Shown: positions 8,210-15,950 of the stretch, one piece after another
Numbering within the stretch: the stretch's first letter is position 1
How the letters are laid out: each line of letters starts with the position of its first letter
Assembly: GCF_024178165.1 (NCBI RefSeq)
Contig: NZ_JAMZIE010000001.1
Span: forward strand, 682,001-746,000
Length of the DNA: 64,000 nucleotides
Direction of reading: 5' to 3'
DNA from: Halohasta salina
Lineage (GTDB): Archaea; Halobacteriota; Halobacteria; Halobacteriales; Haloferacaceae
Program-made: the position numbers and the translations under genes
Notes under the pieces: generated by a model
What the model was told of the DNA's origin: nothing
Database searches by the model: none
The model's input: only the letters and a program-made list of their open reading frames with translations

Positions 8210-10081
8210 ATGAGCCACGAATTCGAGCTACCGGAGTTGGGAAGCGACGCGACCGATGGGACGCTCGTCGACTGTCACGTCGACCCCGGGGATACGGTCG
8301 AAGAGGGCGAGACGGTCCTGGAGGTCGAGACGTCGAAATCGGTCTCGGAGGTCTCGGCCCCGGTCGACGGGCAGGTAGCCGAGATCCACGCCGAAACCGG
8401 CGACACCGTGGAAGTCGGCGAGCTTGTCATGAGCTTCGATACTGATGCTGCCGACAGCGCAGCCAGTGACGACGAGTCAGCCGACGACGCGGACGCCAGC
8501 GCCAGCGACGATGGGCCGACGCCCGCGGTCACGCGCGTTGACGATACTGACGCCGACGGAGACGACGACGCGGATGCCAGCGAGGACGCCGGTGCTGACG
8601 ACGCCGACGACGGACCGACGCCAGCGGTTACCCGGGTCAGCGACGACGAGCCCGCCGCCGATCTCTCGACCGGCGAACTCGACGGCGTCCCCGAGTCGAC
8701 CGAGGTACTGGTGATCGGCGCGGGGCCGGGCGGCTACGTCGCGGCGATCCGGGCGGCCCAGTTGGGCCTCGACGTCACGCTCGTCGAGAAGGACGCCTAC
8801 GGCGGGACCTGTCTCAACACGGGCTGTATCCCCTCGAAGGCGCTGATCCACGGCGCGGAGATCGCCCACGAGGCGACCCACGCCGAACCCCTCGGCATTA
8901 CGGCCGAGGTCGACGTCGACGTCGGCCAACTGGTCGAGTGGAAGGACGGCGTCGTCGACCAACTGACCGGCGGTGTCGAGGGGCTCTGCAAAGCAAACGG
9001 CGTCACGCTCGTCGACGGCGAGGCGACGTTCGTCGACGACCACCGCGCGAAGGTCGCCACCGACGACGGCGAGACGGCCGTCGACTTCGAGTATTCGATC
9101 GTTGCGACCGGCAGCCGTCCCCTCGAACTGCCGGGCTTCGAGCCCGACGGCGAGCGCGTGCTGGACTCCAGTGACGTCCTCGACTTCGAGGAGGCACCCG
9201 ACGAACTGCTCGTGATCGGCGCGGGCTACATCGGGATGGAGCTGTCGATGGCGCTGGCCAAACTCGGCACCGAGATCACCGCCATCGAGATGCTCGACGA
9301 CGTGCTACCGATGTATGACGACGAGATCTCGAAGGTGGTCCGCGAGCGAGCGACCGACCTCGGCATCGAGTTCCGGTTCGGCGAGGCCGCCACCGACTGG
9401 AGCGAAACCGCAAACGGCGTCGTCGTCACCACCGAGACGAAAGACGGGGAGGAGACCGACCTCGCGGCCGACGCCGTGGCGGTCGTCGCGGGTCGACAGC
9501 CCGTCGTCGACACGGTCAATCTCGACGCGGTCGGGATCGAACCCACCGAGGACGGATTCATCGAGACCGACGCGCAGGGGCGGACCGACCGCGACCACAT
9601 CTTCGCGATCGGCGACGTGGCGGGCGAGCCGATGTTGGCCCACAAGGCCAGCTACGAGGGCGAGGTCGCCGCCGCGGCTATCGCGGGCGAACCCGCCTCG
9701 CTCGACGCGGCAGCGATCCCCGCGGCCGTCTTCACCGACCCCGAGATCGCTTCGGTCGGCTTGACCAGCGACGAGGCCGAAGAGGCGGGCTACAACCCCG
9801 TCGTCGGCCGGATGCCGCTGGGGGCCAACGGCCGGGCGCTCACGATGGACGCGGCCGACGGCTTCGTCCGCGTCGTCGCCGACGCCGCCAGCGAGCGCGT
9901 TCTCGGTGCGCAGATTGTCGCCCCGAACGCCTCGGAGCTGATCGGCGAGGTAACTGTCGCCCTCGAAGCCAGGATGGATCTCGAAGCCTTCGCCGGAACG
10001 GTCCACACCCACCCGACGCTCTCGGAGGCGGTCATGGAGGCCGCTGCGGACGCCCGCGGCGAGGCGATCCACACCCACTAA
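8210..10081 (+). CDS. lpdA: Dihydrolipoamide dehydrogenase (E3) with N-terminal lipoyl domain
   Basis: 623 residues, about 150 longer than a plain E3. Residues 1-78 are a lipoyl domain with the acceptor Lys43 in VETSKSVSEV. Residues 79-164 are a flexible Asp/Ala linker in which DDGPTPAVTRV occurs twice (100-110 and 133-143). The flavoprotein begins at VLVIGAGPGGYVAA (FAD), with the redox disulphide Cys201 and Cys206 in GGTCLNTGC, a second dinucleotide fold LLVIGAGYIGMELS for NAD, and the C-terminal catalytic pair in HTHPTLSEAVMEAA. It reoxidises lipoyl groups of 2-oxoacid dehydrogenase or glycine cleavage complexes. No E1 or E2 gene is adjacent, but lipoate ligase genes lie 1 kb downstream. 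A TATA-like ATATTA about 28 bases upstream supports the start. Confidence 0.95.
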   Translation: MSHEFELPELGSDATDGTLVDCHVDPGDTVEEGETVLEVETSKSVSEVSAPVDGQVAEIHAETGDTVEVGELVMSFDTDAADSAASDDESADDADASASDDGPTPAVTRVDDTDADGDDDADASEDAGADDADDGPTPAVTRVSDDEPAADLSTGELDGVPESTEVLVIGAGPGGYVAAIRAAQLGLDVTLVEKDAYGGTCLNTGCIPSKALIHGAEIAHEATHAEPLGITAEVDVDVGQLVEWKDGVVDQLTGGVEGLCKANGVTLVDGEATFVDDHRAKVATDDGETAVDFEYSIVATGSRPLELPGFEPDGERVLDSSDVLDFEEAPDELLVIGAGYIGMELSMALAKLGTEITAIEMLDDVLPMYDDEISKVVRERATDLGIEFRFGEAATDWSETANGVVVTTETKDGEETDLAADAVAVVAGRQPVVDTVNLDAVGIEPTEDGFIETDAQGRTDRDHIFAIGDVAGEPMLAHKASYEGEVAAAAIAGEPASLDAAAIPAAVFTDPEIASVGLTSDEAEEAGYNPVVGRMPLGANGRALTMDAADGFVRVVADAASERVLGAQIVAPNASELIGEVTVALEARMDLEAFAGTVHTHPTLSEAVMEAAADARGEAIHTH

Positions 10082-10088
10082 TCGACGG

Positions 10089-10535
10089 TCACGACTGGCC
10101 GACAGCACGGCCCGACCGCTCTTCGATTTTGAGGGCCCACACGTTGGGGTTCTCCTGGAGTTCGTACTCCCCGAGGAGATCCGATTGGTAGGCGTTGTCG
10201 GCCATCGCCTCGCGGGCGTCGTCCCACTCGTCGACCACGATCCGGTCAAGTGGGCCCGCGACGATCACGCTCCGCCACGAGCCGTCGGGGTCGACGTCGA
10301 AGGTCGTGAAACTCGCCTCGGTGGCCGCTTCGGCGTACGTCTCCTTCCGGAGTTCGGTGCTGGCGTCGAGAAAGAGGAAGTACAGCCGGTCGCCGTCGTA
10401 GCCGAACGACAGCGGAACGCCGTACGGCACGCCCTCGGCACTCATCGAGAGCACCCCCATGCCGTTGTCGATCAGTACGTCGTCGATCTCGGCGTCGTCC
10501 ATTTCACTGCCCAACAGGGACTGAAAGCCTGACAT
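10089..10535 (-). CDS. Pyridoxamine 5'-phosphate oxidase-like flavin-binding protein
   Basis: About 148 residues of the split-barrel FMN-binding fold. The pattern IDDVLIDNGMGVLSMSAEGVPYGVPLSFGYDGDRLYFLFLD (located about residues 15-55) is typical of the family, as is the later SVIVAGPLDRI strand. Such proteins bind FMN, F420 or haem, and many haloarchaeal ones are uncharacterised. The start is uncertain: ATGs at 10550, 10535 and 10502 are all in frame. I chose 10535 because a TATA-like TTTTA sits about 35 bases upstream, while 10502 would still retain the whole domain. It converges on the E3 gene with a 7-base gap. Confidence 0.82.
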   Translation of the reverse strand: MSGFQSLLGSEMDDAEIDDVLIDNGMGVLSMSAEGVPYGVPLSFGYDGDRLYFLFLDASTELRKETYAEAATEASFTTFDVDPDGSWRSVIVAGPLDRIVVDEWDDAREAMADNAYQSDLLGEYELQENPNVWALKIEERSGRAVGQS

Positions 10536-10696
10536 ATGCGGTACGAACACACACGGCAGACATAAAAGTCGGGCCGTCTCCCATCGTCTCGGAACGGCTC
10601 GGCTACTCCTGTCCCGTTCGTGTCCGTCACCCTGTGTCGACCCGCCGCCGATTCACAAAGTATTTCATAGTATAGTGCAGAGTGCCCAATACAGTC

Positions 10697-11089
10697 ATGA
10701 ACGAGTTCTCACTCACGACGTCGAACCCGGACGGCTACGACACCGAAAGCGTCATCGGCGACTTCGCGCTCGCCATCGATCCGATGGACGAGACGGGGCC
10801 GAACCCGAACGCGGTGCTCGTCGCCGACTACGCCTCGTGTTTCCTCCCGGCCGTACGGATGGGGGCCCAGCAGCACGGCTACGACGACCTCGGCGAGATG
10901 GCAATCGAGGCGACCGCAGCGGTCGACGACCACGACGACCTCCAGTCGATCGCGTTCACGCTCAAAGTGGAGTCGGCCGTCGACGATCCCGACGAACTGG
11001 TCGCTCTCGGCGAGGAACTCTGTCACGTCCACGCGGCGCTCCGCGATGGGCTGGCCGCCGATGTCACCGTCGAAGACGAGGCGTTTTGA
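10697..11089 (+). CDS. OsmC/Ohr-family peroxide-reducing protein
   Basis: 130 residues from the ATG at 10697 (MNEFSLTTSNPDG). The two family cysteines are visible: the first in ADYASCFLPAVRMGAQQHG and the second in GEELCHVHAALRDG. OsmC and Ohr proteins reduce organic hydroperoxides with these thiols, and in bacteria Ohr is re-reduced by lipoylated proteins with dihydrolipoamide dehydrogenase. Here the gene lies between an E3 with its own lipoyl domain and a lipoate ligase, so a lipoyl-dependent peroxide reduction route is a reasonable inference. Confidence 0.88.
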   Translation: MNEFSLTTSNPDGYDTESVIGDFALAIDPMDETGPNPNAVLVADYASCFLPAVRMGAQQHGYDDLGEMAIEATAAVDDHDDLQSIAFTLKVESAVDDPDELVALGEELCHVHAALRDGLAADVTVEDEAF

Positions 11090-11141
11090 ACCGTAAAGGG
11101 CGCGATTAAAGGGCGCAGGGGCCCTTCGGACAGGTAGCCGC

Positions 11142-11411
11142 ATGCACAACAGCGCGACAGTCAACGTCCCCGACGGAAAGCTCCTCGAAGTCGGCCTCAG
11201 CTACGACGATCGGATCACCGACGTCCGGCTGACCGGCGACTTCTTCCTCGAACCGCCCGAGAGCCGCAGGGCGCTCGAAGCCGCTCTCGAAGGCCAGCCG
11301 GTCGACGTTGCCCACGAAACGCTCGTCGAGGCAATCGAGGCCGTCGACGCCCGACTCATCGGCTTCGATGCCGGGCATCTGGCCGACGCGACACTGGAGG
11401 CCCTCGAATGA
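11142..11411 (+). CDS. lplB: Lipoate-protein ligase accessory (C-terminal domain) subunit
   Basis: 89 residues (MHNSATVNVPDGKLLEVGLSYD, FFLEPPESRRALEAALEGQ). It resembles the C-terminal domain that bacterial LplA carries in the same chain. In Thermoplasma this domain is a separate protein required with the catalytic subunit for lipoylation. Its stop overlaps the start of the catalytic subunit by four bases (ATGA, 11408-11411), so the two are translationally coupled. The accessory gene comes first. Confidence 0.8.
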   Translation: MHNSATVNVPDGKLLEVGLSYDDRITDVRLTGDFFLEPPESRRALEAALEGQPVDVAHETLVEAIEAVDARLIGFDAGHLADATLEALE

Positions 11412-12154
11412 CCGCCCGGATCGTCGACGCCGGCACCTACAGCGAGCCGGTCCAGCAGGCTCTCGAAGGCGTCCTGACCGACCGGCTCGACGCGGGCGAA
11501 CTCGAACCCACGCTCCGGTTCTGGTACCGGGACGCCCCGGCGGTCGCCCTCGGGCGGTTTCAAGCCTACGCCGACGAGGTGGCCGTCGACTACGTCGCGG
11601 AACACGACATCGACGTGGTACGTCGGCTCACTGGCGGCGGGGCGATGTACGTCCAGCCGGGGGCGGTGATCACCTACTCGTTGTACCTCCCCCACGAACA
11701 GGTTTCGGCGGACATCGAGGCCAGCTACGCCGAACTCGACCAGTGGGCGATCGACGCCCTGCGAAGTGTCGGCCTCGACGTCAGCCACGAACCGCTGAAC
11801 GACATCAGTCACCCCGAGGGGAAGATCGGCGGCTCGGCCCAGTTGCGGACCGACAACGCCGTGCTCCACCACACGACGATGAGCTACGACCTCGATATTC
11901 CCGAGATGCTTCGGGTGCTCCGGATCGGCGAGGAGAAGGTCTCGGACAAGGCGATCAAATCCGCCGAAAAGCGCGTCGCCCGGATGACCGACCACGTCGA
12001 CGCGAGCCGACCCGACGTGATCGAGGCCCTCAAGTCGACGTTCGCCGACCGCTTCGACGCCGAGGCCGGCGAGTTGTCGTCGGATGTCGTCGCGGAGGCA
12101 CGCGAACGTGCGGCCGACCGGTTCGGCACCGACGCCTGGAACCGCCAACTGTGA
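11408..12154 (+). CDS. lplA: Lipoate-protein ligase A, catalytic subunit
   Basis: 248 residues of the BPL/LPL fold. Diagnostic motifs are VRRLTGGGAMYVQPG (lipoyl-AMP binding, the RR-x-GGG motif), the NDI segment and HPEGKIGGSAQLR with the conserved catalytic Lys, followed by HHTTMSYDLDI. It activates lipoate with ATP and transfers it to lysines of lipoyl domains. The nearest candidate acceptor is Lys43 of the E3 fusion 3 kb upstream, besides E2 and GcvH proteins encoded elsewhere. It lacks the C-terminal accessory domain, which is supplied by the overlapping upstream gene. Confidence 0.92.
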   Translation: MTARIVDAGTYSEPVQQALEGVLTDRLDAGELEPTLRFWYRDAPAVALGRFQAYADEVAVDYVAEHDIDVVRRLTGGGAMYVQPGAVITYSLYLPHEQVSADIEASYAELDQWAIDALRSVGLDVSHEPLNDISHPEGKIGGSAQLRTDNAVLHHTTMSYDLDIPEMLRVLRIGEEKVSDKAIKSAEKRVARMTDHVDASRPDVIEALKSTFADRFDAEAGELSSDVVAEARERAADRFGTDAWNRQL

Positions 12155-12172
12155 CCGCTTCCTGACCCATTC

Positions 12173-12577
12173 ATGGACGACACCACGCGGGACGAACTGC
12201 TGAAGCGCGTCAACCGGCAGAGCGCGACGATCGGAGCCAAGACGCCCGAGACGATCACAATCAACGGCGAGCCGGTCGACCTTCAGGAGTTCATCATCGA
12301 GACCCGCGAGCTGCCGGAGATCCCGCCGGGAACGCGGGAGCTTGTCTCGACGGCGAAACGCCGGCTCCGAAACGAACGAACCGAGCGGGTCGACCGGCTG
12401 AAGAACGATGATCTCGACGCGGAGACGGCCAAGGAACTCGCCGATGAGATCGTCGGCCTCGACCGCGCGCGGAACGCCCTCGACTCGCTGTACCGACCCG
12501 ACTACGGCTCGGAGGTCCGGAGCGCCGAAATCGACGACTACAAGCGATGGCTCGGCTTCCTCGAATCGGTCCAGTAG
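12173..12577 (+). CDS. Conserved haloarchaeal protein of unknown function (DUF5788-like)
   Basis: 134 residues, soluble and charged. The N-terminal pattern DELLKRVNRQSATIGAKTPETITINGEPVDL followed by ELPEIPPGTRELVSTAKRRLRNER (located at residues about 7-70) recalls the DUF5788 proteins that are common in Halobacteria. No catalytic motif is visible. A helical C-terminal half ends DYKRWLGFLESVQ. It follows lplA by 18 bases on the same strand, so it may share its transcript, but the association with lipoylation is unproven. Confidence 0.75.
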   Translation: MDDTTRDELLKRVNRQSATIGAKTPETITINGEPVDLQEFIIETRELPEIPPGTRELVSTAKRRLRNERTERVDRLKNDDLDAETAKELADEIVGLDRARNALDSLYRPDYGSEVRSAEIDDYKRWLGFLESVQ

Positions 12578-12639
12578 CTGCCGAATACGAACCGTTTTAG
12601 TTGGTTGCAATATTCACAATACTATGGAGTATACTGTCG

Positions 12640-12903
12640 ATGGCCGGTAGCACCGAAACGACATCCGAGCCACGGCCGGGCCGACATCCCGCCGGCGTCG
12701 TCGCCGGCACGTTCGGCGTGATCGTCCTGCTGGCGGCGATCGCTTACGCGGTGATCGTGACCGTCGTCGACTGGGTAACCGTCGGCTGGCTGGCGTATCC
12801 GGCCGCCGACGTGGCACCCTTCGTCGTCATCACGGGCGCGATTCTGACGATCCCGATCGTGATCCCGACCGTGCTGGTGTCGCTCAAACTCGCTCAAAAG
12901 TGA
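12640..12903 (+). CDS. Small membrane protein, two transmembrane helices
   Basis: 87 residues from the ATG at 12640 (MAGSTETTSEPRPG). Hydrophobic segments are VVAGTFGVIVLLAAIAYAVIV and FVVITGAILTIPIVIPTVLV, separated by a short loop with VDWVTVGWLAYP. No family is recognised. An upstream in-frame ATG at 12601 is possible but would add a hydrophobic run before a hydrophilic N-terminus. It converges on the lipoprotein gene, nine bases away. Confidence 0.6.
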   Translation: MAGSTETTSEPRPGRHPAGVVAGTFGVIVLLAAIAYAVIVTVVDWVTVGWLAYPAADVAPFVVITGAILTIPIVIPTVLVSLKLAQK

Positions 12904-12912
12904 CACGCCCGG

Positions 12913-13377
12913 TCAGTCGCTGACCGACAGCCCGAACCGGACTCTCGTTTCCTCGACGGTGAGATGCACCGTCTCCTCGGCAACCGACGTACCATTGGGA
13001 CCTGCCGGATAGAGGCCGATCCATTCGGTGTCGACCCGCTCGGAGCCCACGTTGGCTTCGAGAAAGTAGAGCCCCGGTGTCGACAGCCAGCCTTCCAAAA
13101 GATGGTCGTCCTCGGCAGGGAGTTCGAAGCGGTCATCGCGGACGACCGTCGACTCAGCGTCCGGAGCCGGCGTCTCGTTGTACTGTTGGGGGTCGTCGGA
13201 GTCCTCGCTGACCTTCGTGGCCTGCACGGACACCGTAACCTCGGTCTCGGTTTCGTTGCGGAGCCGAAGTGATCCCGGCACCGGCGGGTCGTTGCCGAAC
13301 GACAAACAGCCGCTTGCGCCCGTCACAACCGCCGCCGCGCCCACTGACAGCGTCCGTCGTGTAAGCCGAGTATCCAT
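12913..13377 (-). CDS. Tat-exported lipoprotein, unknown function
   Basis: 154 residues. The N-terminus MDTRLTRRTLSVGAAAVV carries a twin-arginine motif and ends in a lipobox TGASGC at about residue 24, the standard haloarchaeal lipoprotein export route. The mature part is beta-rich (SLRLRNETETEVTVSVQATKV; WIGLYPAGPNGTSV), compatible with an Ig-like or binding domain on the outer face of the membrane. No specific family is recognised. Confidence 0.82.
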   Translation of the reverse strand: MDTRLTRRTLSVGAAAVVTGASGCLSFGNDPPVPGSLRLRNETETEVTVSVQATKVSEDSDDPQQYNETPAPDAESTVVRDDRFELPAEDDHLLEGWLSTPGLYFLEANVGSERVDTEWIGLYPAGPNGTSVAEETVHLTVEETRVRFGLSVSD

Positions 13378-13464
13378 AGCGAATTGGTTGGATTCCCGGT
13401 GATAATTCTTCGGGCTCGGAACACGGTGGCAGACGGGTCGACACGTCGGCTGCGACGGGAATGA

Positions 13465-14421
13465 TCAGTCGGAGAGATCCTCGGCTGTGGACTCGCTGGC
13501 GGGCGGCTCTCGGTCCTGCCGGTCCGAGGCAGTGTAGTAGATGCCGACGAGGACGATCACGCCCCCGAGGATGGTAAACCGGGTCGGGAGTTCCGCAAGG
13601 ACGACGAACGCGAGAACTGTCGCGCCGATCGGCTCGCCGAGCAGCGAGACCGAGACGACACTTGATTCGAGATGCGCCAGCGCCCAGTTGATGACCGTGT
13701 GGCCGAACAGCCCCGGGCCGAGCGCGAGGCCAGCAAAGATGAGCCATTCGCGGGGCGGATACCCCGACAGCGGGTGGCCCTGTGCGAGGACGATCGCCAG
13801 CAAGGCGAGCGCACAGACGCTGTAGACGACGACCACGTACGGGACGAGCGCGACACGCTGGCGAAGCGACCGCCCGGCGAGGACGTAGCCGGCGGCCATC
13901 ACGGCTCCGAGCAGCGCCAGCGCGTTCCCGTAGAGGGGGTCGGGGCCGACCAGCACGCCGCCCAGCAAGTCGCCGAGCGACATGGTTGCGATGCCGACGA
14001 CGGCGACGACGATCCCCAGCGCCATCCGACTCGTGACACGCTCGCGAAGCAGGAGCCAAGCACCGAACGCGACGAAGACGGGCTGGGACTGGACGAGGGT
14101 GACACTCGCGGCGACGCTGGTCCACGCGAGGCTCTCGAACCACGCGGCGAAATGCACTGCGAGCGCGAGGCCTGCGAGCGTCGCGAAGCCGAGATCACGA
14201 GCGGTGATCCGCCGGAACTCCTCGCGGTAGTTCCAGCCGGCAACCGGGAGCAACGGCAGAGTCGTAAACAGGACGCGATACAAGGCCGCGACGGCGGGCG
14301 GTTCGCTGCTCAGCCGGACGAGGATCGCCCCGGCGCTGATCGCACAGATGGCGACCACGAGGCCAGCCATCGGCGGTACGATCGGCTCGGTCGACTGTTG
14401 CTGCCCGGAGTCGGTCGTCAC
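13465..14421 (-). CDS. EamA/DMT-family transporter
   Basis: 318 residues starting with GTG at 14421. Ten hydrophobic helices arranged as two EamA repeats: the first shows ISAGAILVRLSSEPPAVAALYRVL and FAAWFESLAWTSVAASVTLVQ, the second WLIFAGLALGPGLFGHTVINW and SLLGEPIGATVLAFVVLAELPT. DMT proteins export or import metabolites such as amino acids and nucleotides; the substrate cannot be inferred. A stand-alone gene, with the peptidase gene next on the same strand upstream in the map. Confidence 0.9.
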   Translation of the reverse strand: MTTDSGQQQSTEPIVPPMAGLVVAICAISAGAILVRLSSEPPAVAALYRVLFTTLPLLPVAGWNYREEFRRITARDLGFATLAGLALAVHFAAWFESLAWTSVAASVTLVQSQPVFVAFGAWLLLRERVTSRMALGIVVAVVGIATMSLGDLLGGVLVGPDPLYGNALALLGAVMAAGYVLAGRSLRQRVALVPYVVVVYSVCALALLAIVLAQGHPLSGYPPREWLIFAGLALGPGLFGHTVINWALAHLESSVVSVSLLGEPIGATVLAFVVLAELPTRFTILGGVIVLVGIYYTASDRQDREPPASESTAEDLSD

Positions 14422-14502
14422 AGTCCTTCTCTCCGGGGCCTACTCCCGTCGACCGTTTGTAGATTCGGGTTGCGGTGGGATGGGTACCGTGACAGAGCCC
14501 AC

Positions 14503-15567
14503 TCAGAACTCGACGGCAAACGAGTCGACGTCGCCCGCTGCCTCGGCGATCGCCCCGAGCAGCGCGGCCACGTCGTCGAGGTCGTCGGTGTCGACCACCT
14601 CGACCGGCGTGTGCATGTAGCGGTTCGGGATGCCGATGTTGAGTGCCGGGATCCCGCTCCGAGAGGTGTAAAACCCGTCGGCGTCGGTGCCGGTTCGGGT
14701 GCCGGTGGCCTGTAGCTGGATGTTGATATCGGCTGTCTCGGCGGCTTCACGGGCGAGGTCGACCACGTTCGGGTGGTTGGCGCTCCCGCGGGAGACGACC
14801 GGTCCGTCGCCGAGTTCGACCGGGCCTTTGTGTTTGCCCGCGACGTCGGGGTTGTCGGTGGCGTGGGTGACGTCGACCGCGATGGCGGCGTCGGGATCGA
14901 GATCGAAGCCGACCATCTGTGCGCCCTTGATCCCGACCTCCTCTTGGACCGTGCTCACCGCGTACACCGTGGCGTCGACGTCGTTTTCGACCGCTCGGCG
15001 GAGTCCCTCGGCGGCGCTCCACGTGCCGACGCGGTTGTCCATCCCGCGGGCCGACAGTCGGCTGCCGCTGAGTTCGAACAGTTCTGTCGAGAACGTGATC
15101 GGGTCGCCGACTTCGACCAGTTCTTCGGCCTCCTCGCCATCGGTCGCGCCGATGTCGACGAACTGCTCGCTGATGTCGCTGTACTCCTCGCTGCCGGTCT
15201 CTCGCAGATGGATCGCCGTCTGGCCGACGACACCCTGTACGGGGCCGTCGGCGGTGTGGACGGTGACGTGTTGGCCCTGCGAGATCGTCCGATCGGAGCC
15301 GCCGATGCGGCTCAGCCGCAGGAACCCGTCCTCGAGGACGTCCCGAACGATGAAGCCGATCTCGTCGGCGTGACCCGAGAAGGCGATCTCGGGGCCCTCG
15401 CCCGATCCCTGGTGGACCGCCACGGCGTTGCCGTAGTCGTCGGTCCGGACCTCGTCGGCGAACTCGCTTACGTAGTCGATCCAGACGCGCTGGCCGTCGG
15501 CCTCGTAGCCCGAGGGACTCGGCGTCGACAGCAGCGCCGTCAGAAACTCCCGTCGTCTCTCGTCCAT
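14503..15567 (-). CDS. M42-family metalloaminopeptidase
   Basis: 354 residues from the ATG at 15567 (MDERRREFLTALLSTPSPSG). I reject the longer frame to 15777, which runs antisense through the neighbouring gene. Metal ligands and catalytic residues typical of M42 are visible: SGHADEIGFIV, MDNRVGTWSA, the Glu-Glu pair in VQEEVGIKGA, the Asp in AIAVDVTHA and the late His in GIPNRYMHTPVEV. These di-metal enzymes (tetrahedral aminopeptidases) trim peptides released by the proteasome in archaea. Confidence 0.93.
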   Translation of the reverse strand: MDERRREFLTALLSTPSPSGYEADGQRVWIDYVSEFADEVRTDDYGNAVAVHQGSGEGPEIAFSGHADEIGFIVRDVLEDGFLRLSRIGGSDRTISQGQHVTVHTADGPVQGVVGQTAIHLRETGSEEYSDISEQFVDIGATDGEEAEELVEVGDPITFSTELFELSGSRLSARGMDNRVGTWSAAEGLRRAVENDVDATVYAVSTVQEEVGIKGAQMVGFDLDPDAAIAVDVTHATDNPDVAGKHKGPVELGDGPVVSRGSANHPNVVDLAREAAETADINIQLQATGTRTGTDADGFYTSRSGIPALNIGIPNRYMHTPVEVVDTDDLDDVAALLGAIAEAAGDVDSFAVEF

Positions 15568-15655
15568 ATCTGTGGGAACCGACAGCACACCTATCAACCT
15601 AGCGTTTGCGGTCGGCCGCCACAACCGATTTAGGCCGGGTTTCCGTGTCGACCCC

Positions 15656-15907
15656 ATGGGAAACATCACCCTCCTCGAACTCCACGTTTCGGACGGCGAC
15701 ATCCAACTCGGCCCCACATCGCTCCGCGGGTCGACGACGACCGACGACAAGTCCTCCAGCGACACGGCGGCGGACACGGGAAGCGGCAGGTCCCGCGGAC
15801 GGCTGGTCGTGGCCGCCGTCGTGGTCGTGTTGCTGGTCGTGGCGGCGACGAAACTCCTCGGCGAGGACGCCGCCGACGAACTGGCGGCCCTCGACGAGGA
15901 GAGCTGA
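15656..15907 (+). CDS. Small single-pass membrane protein
   Basis: 83 residues from the ATG at 15656 (MGNITLLELHVSDGDIQLGP). A Ser/Thr/Asp-rich linker leads to one strong hydrophobic helix, GRLVVAAVVVVLLVVAATKLL, and a short acidic tail ending LDEES. The N-terminal soluble part resembles small haloarchaeal conserved proteins, but I do not recognise the family. It is divergent from the M42 gene (89 bases between starts) and 43 bases ahead of the zincin gene. Confidence 0.65.
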   Translation: MGNITLLELHVSDGDIQLGPTSLRGSTTTDDKSSSDTAADTGSGRSRGRLVVAAVVVVLLVVAATKLLGEDAADELAALDEES

Positions 15908-15950
15908 CCACCCGCACAAGGATTTTACTCGCTGACATCCACCACTCGGC

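Noticed and set aside
11201-12610. 469-codon minus-strand frame opposite the lipoate ligase genes
   Set aside because: Antisense to coupled genes with diagnostic motifs; no recognisable domain.
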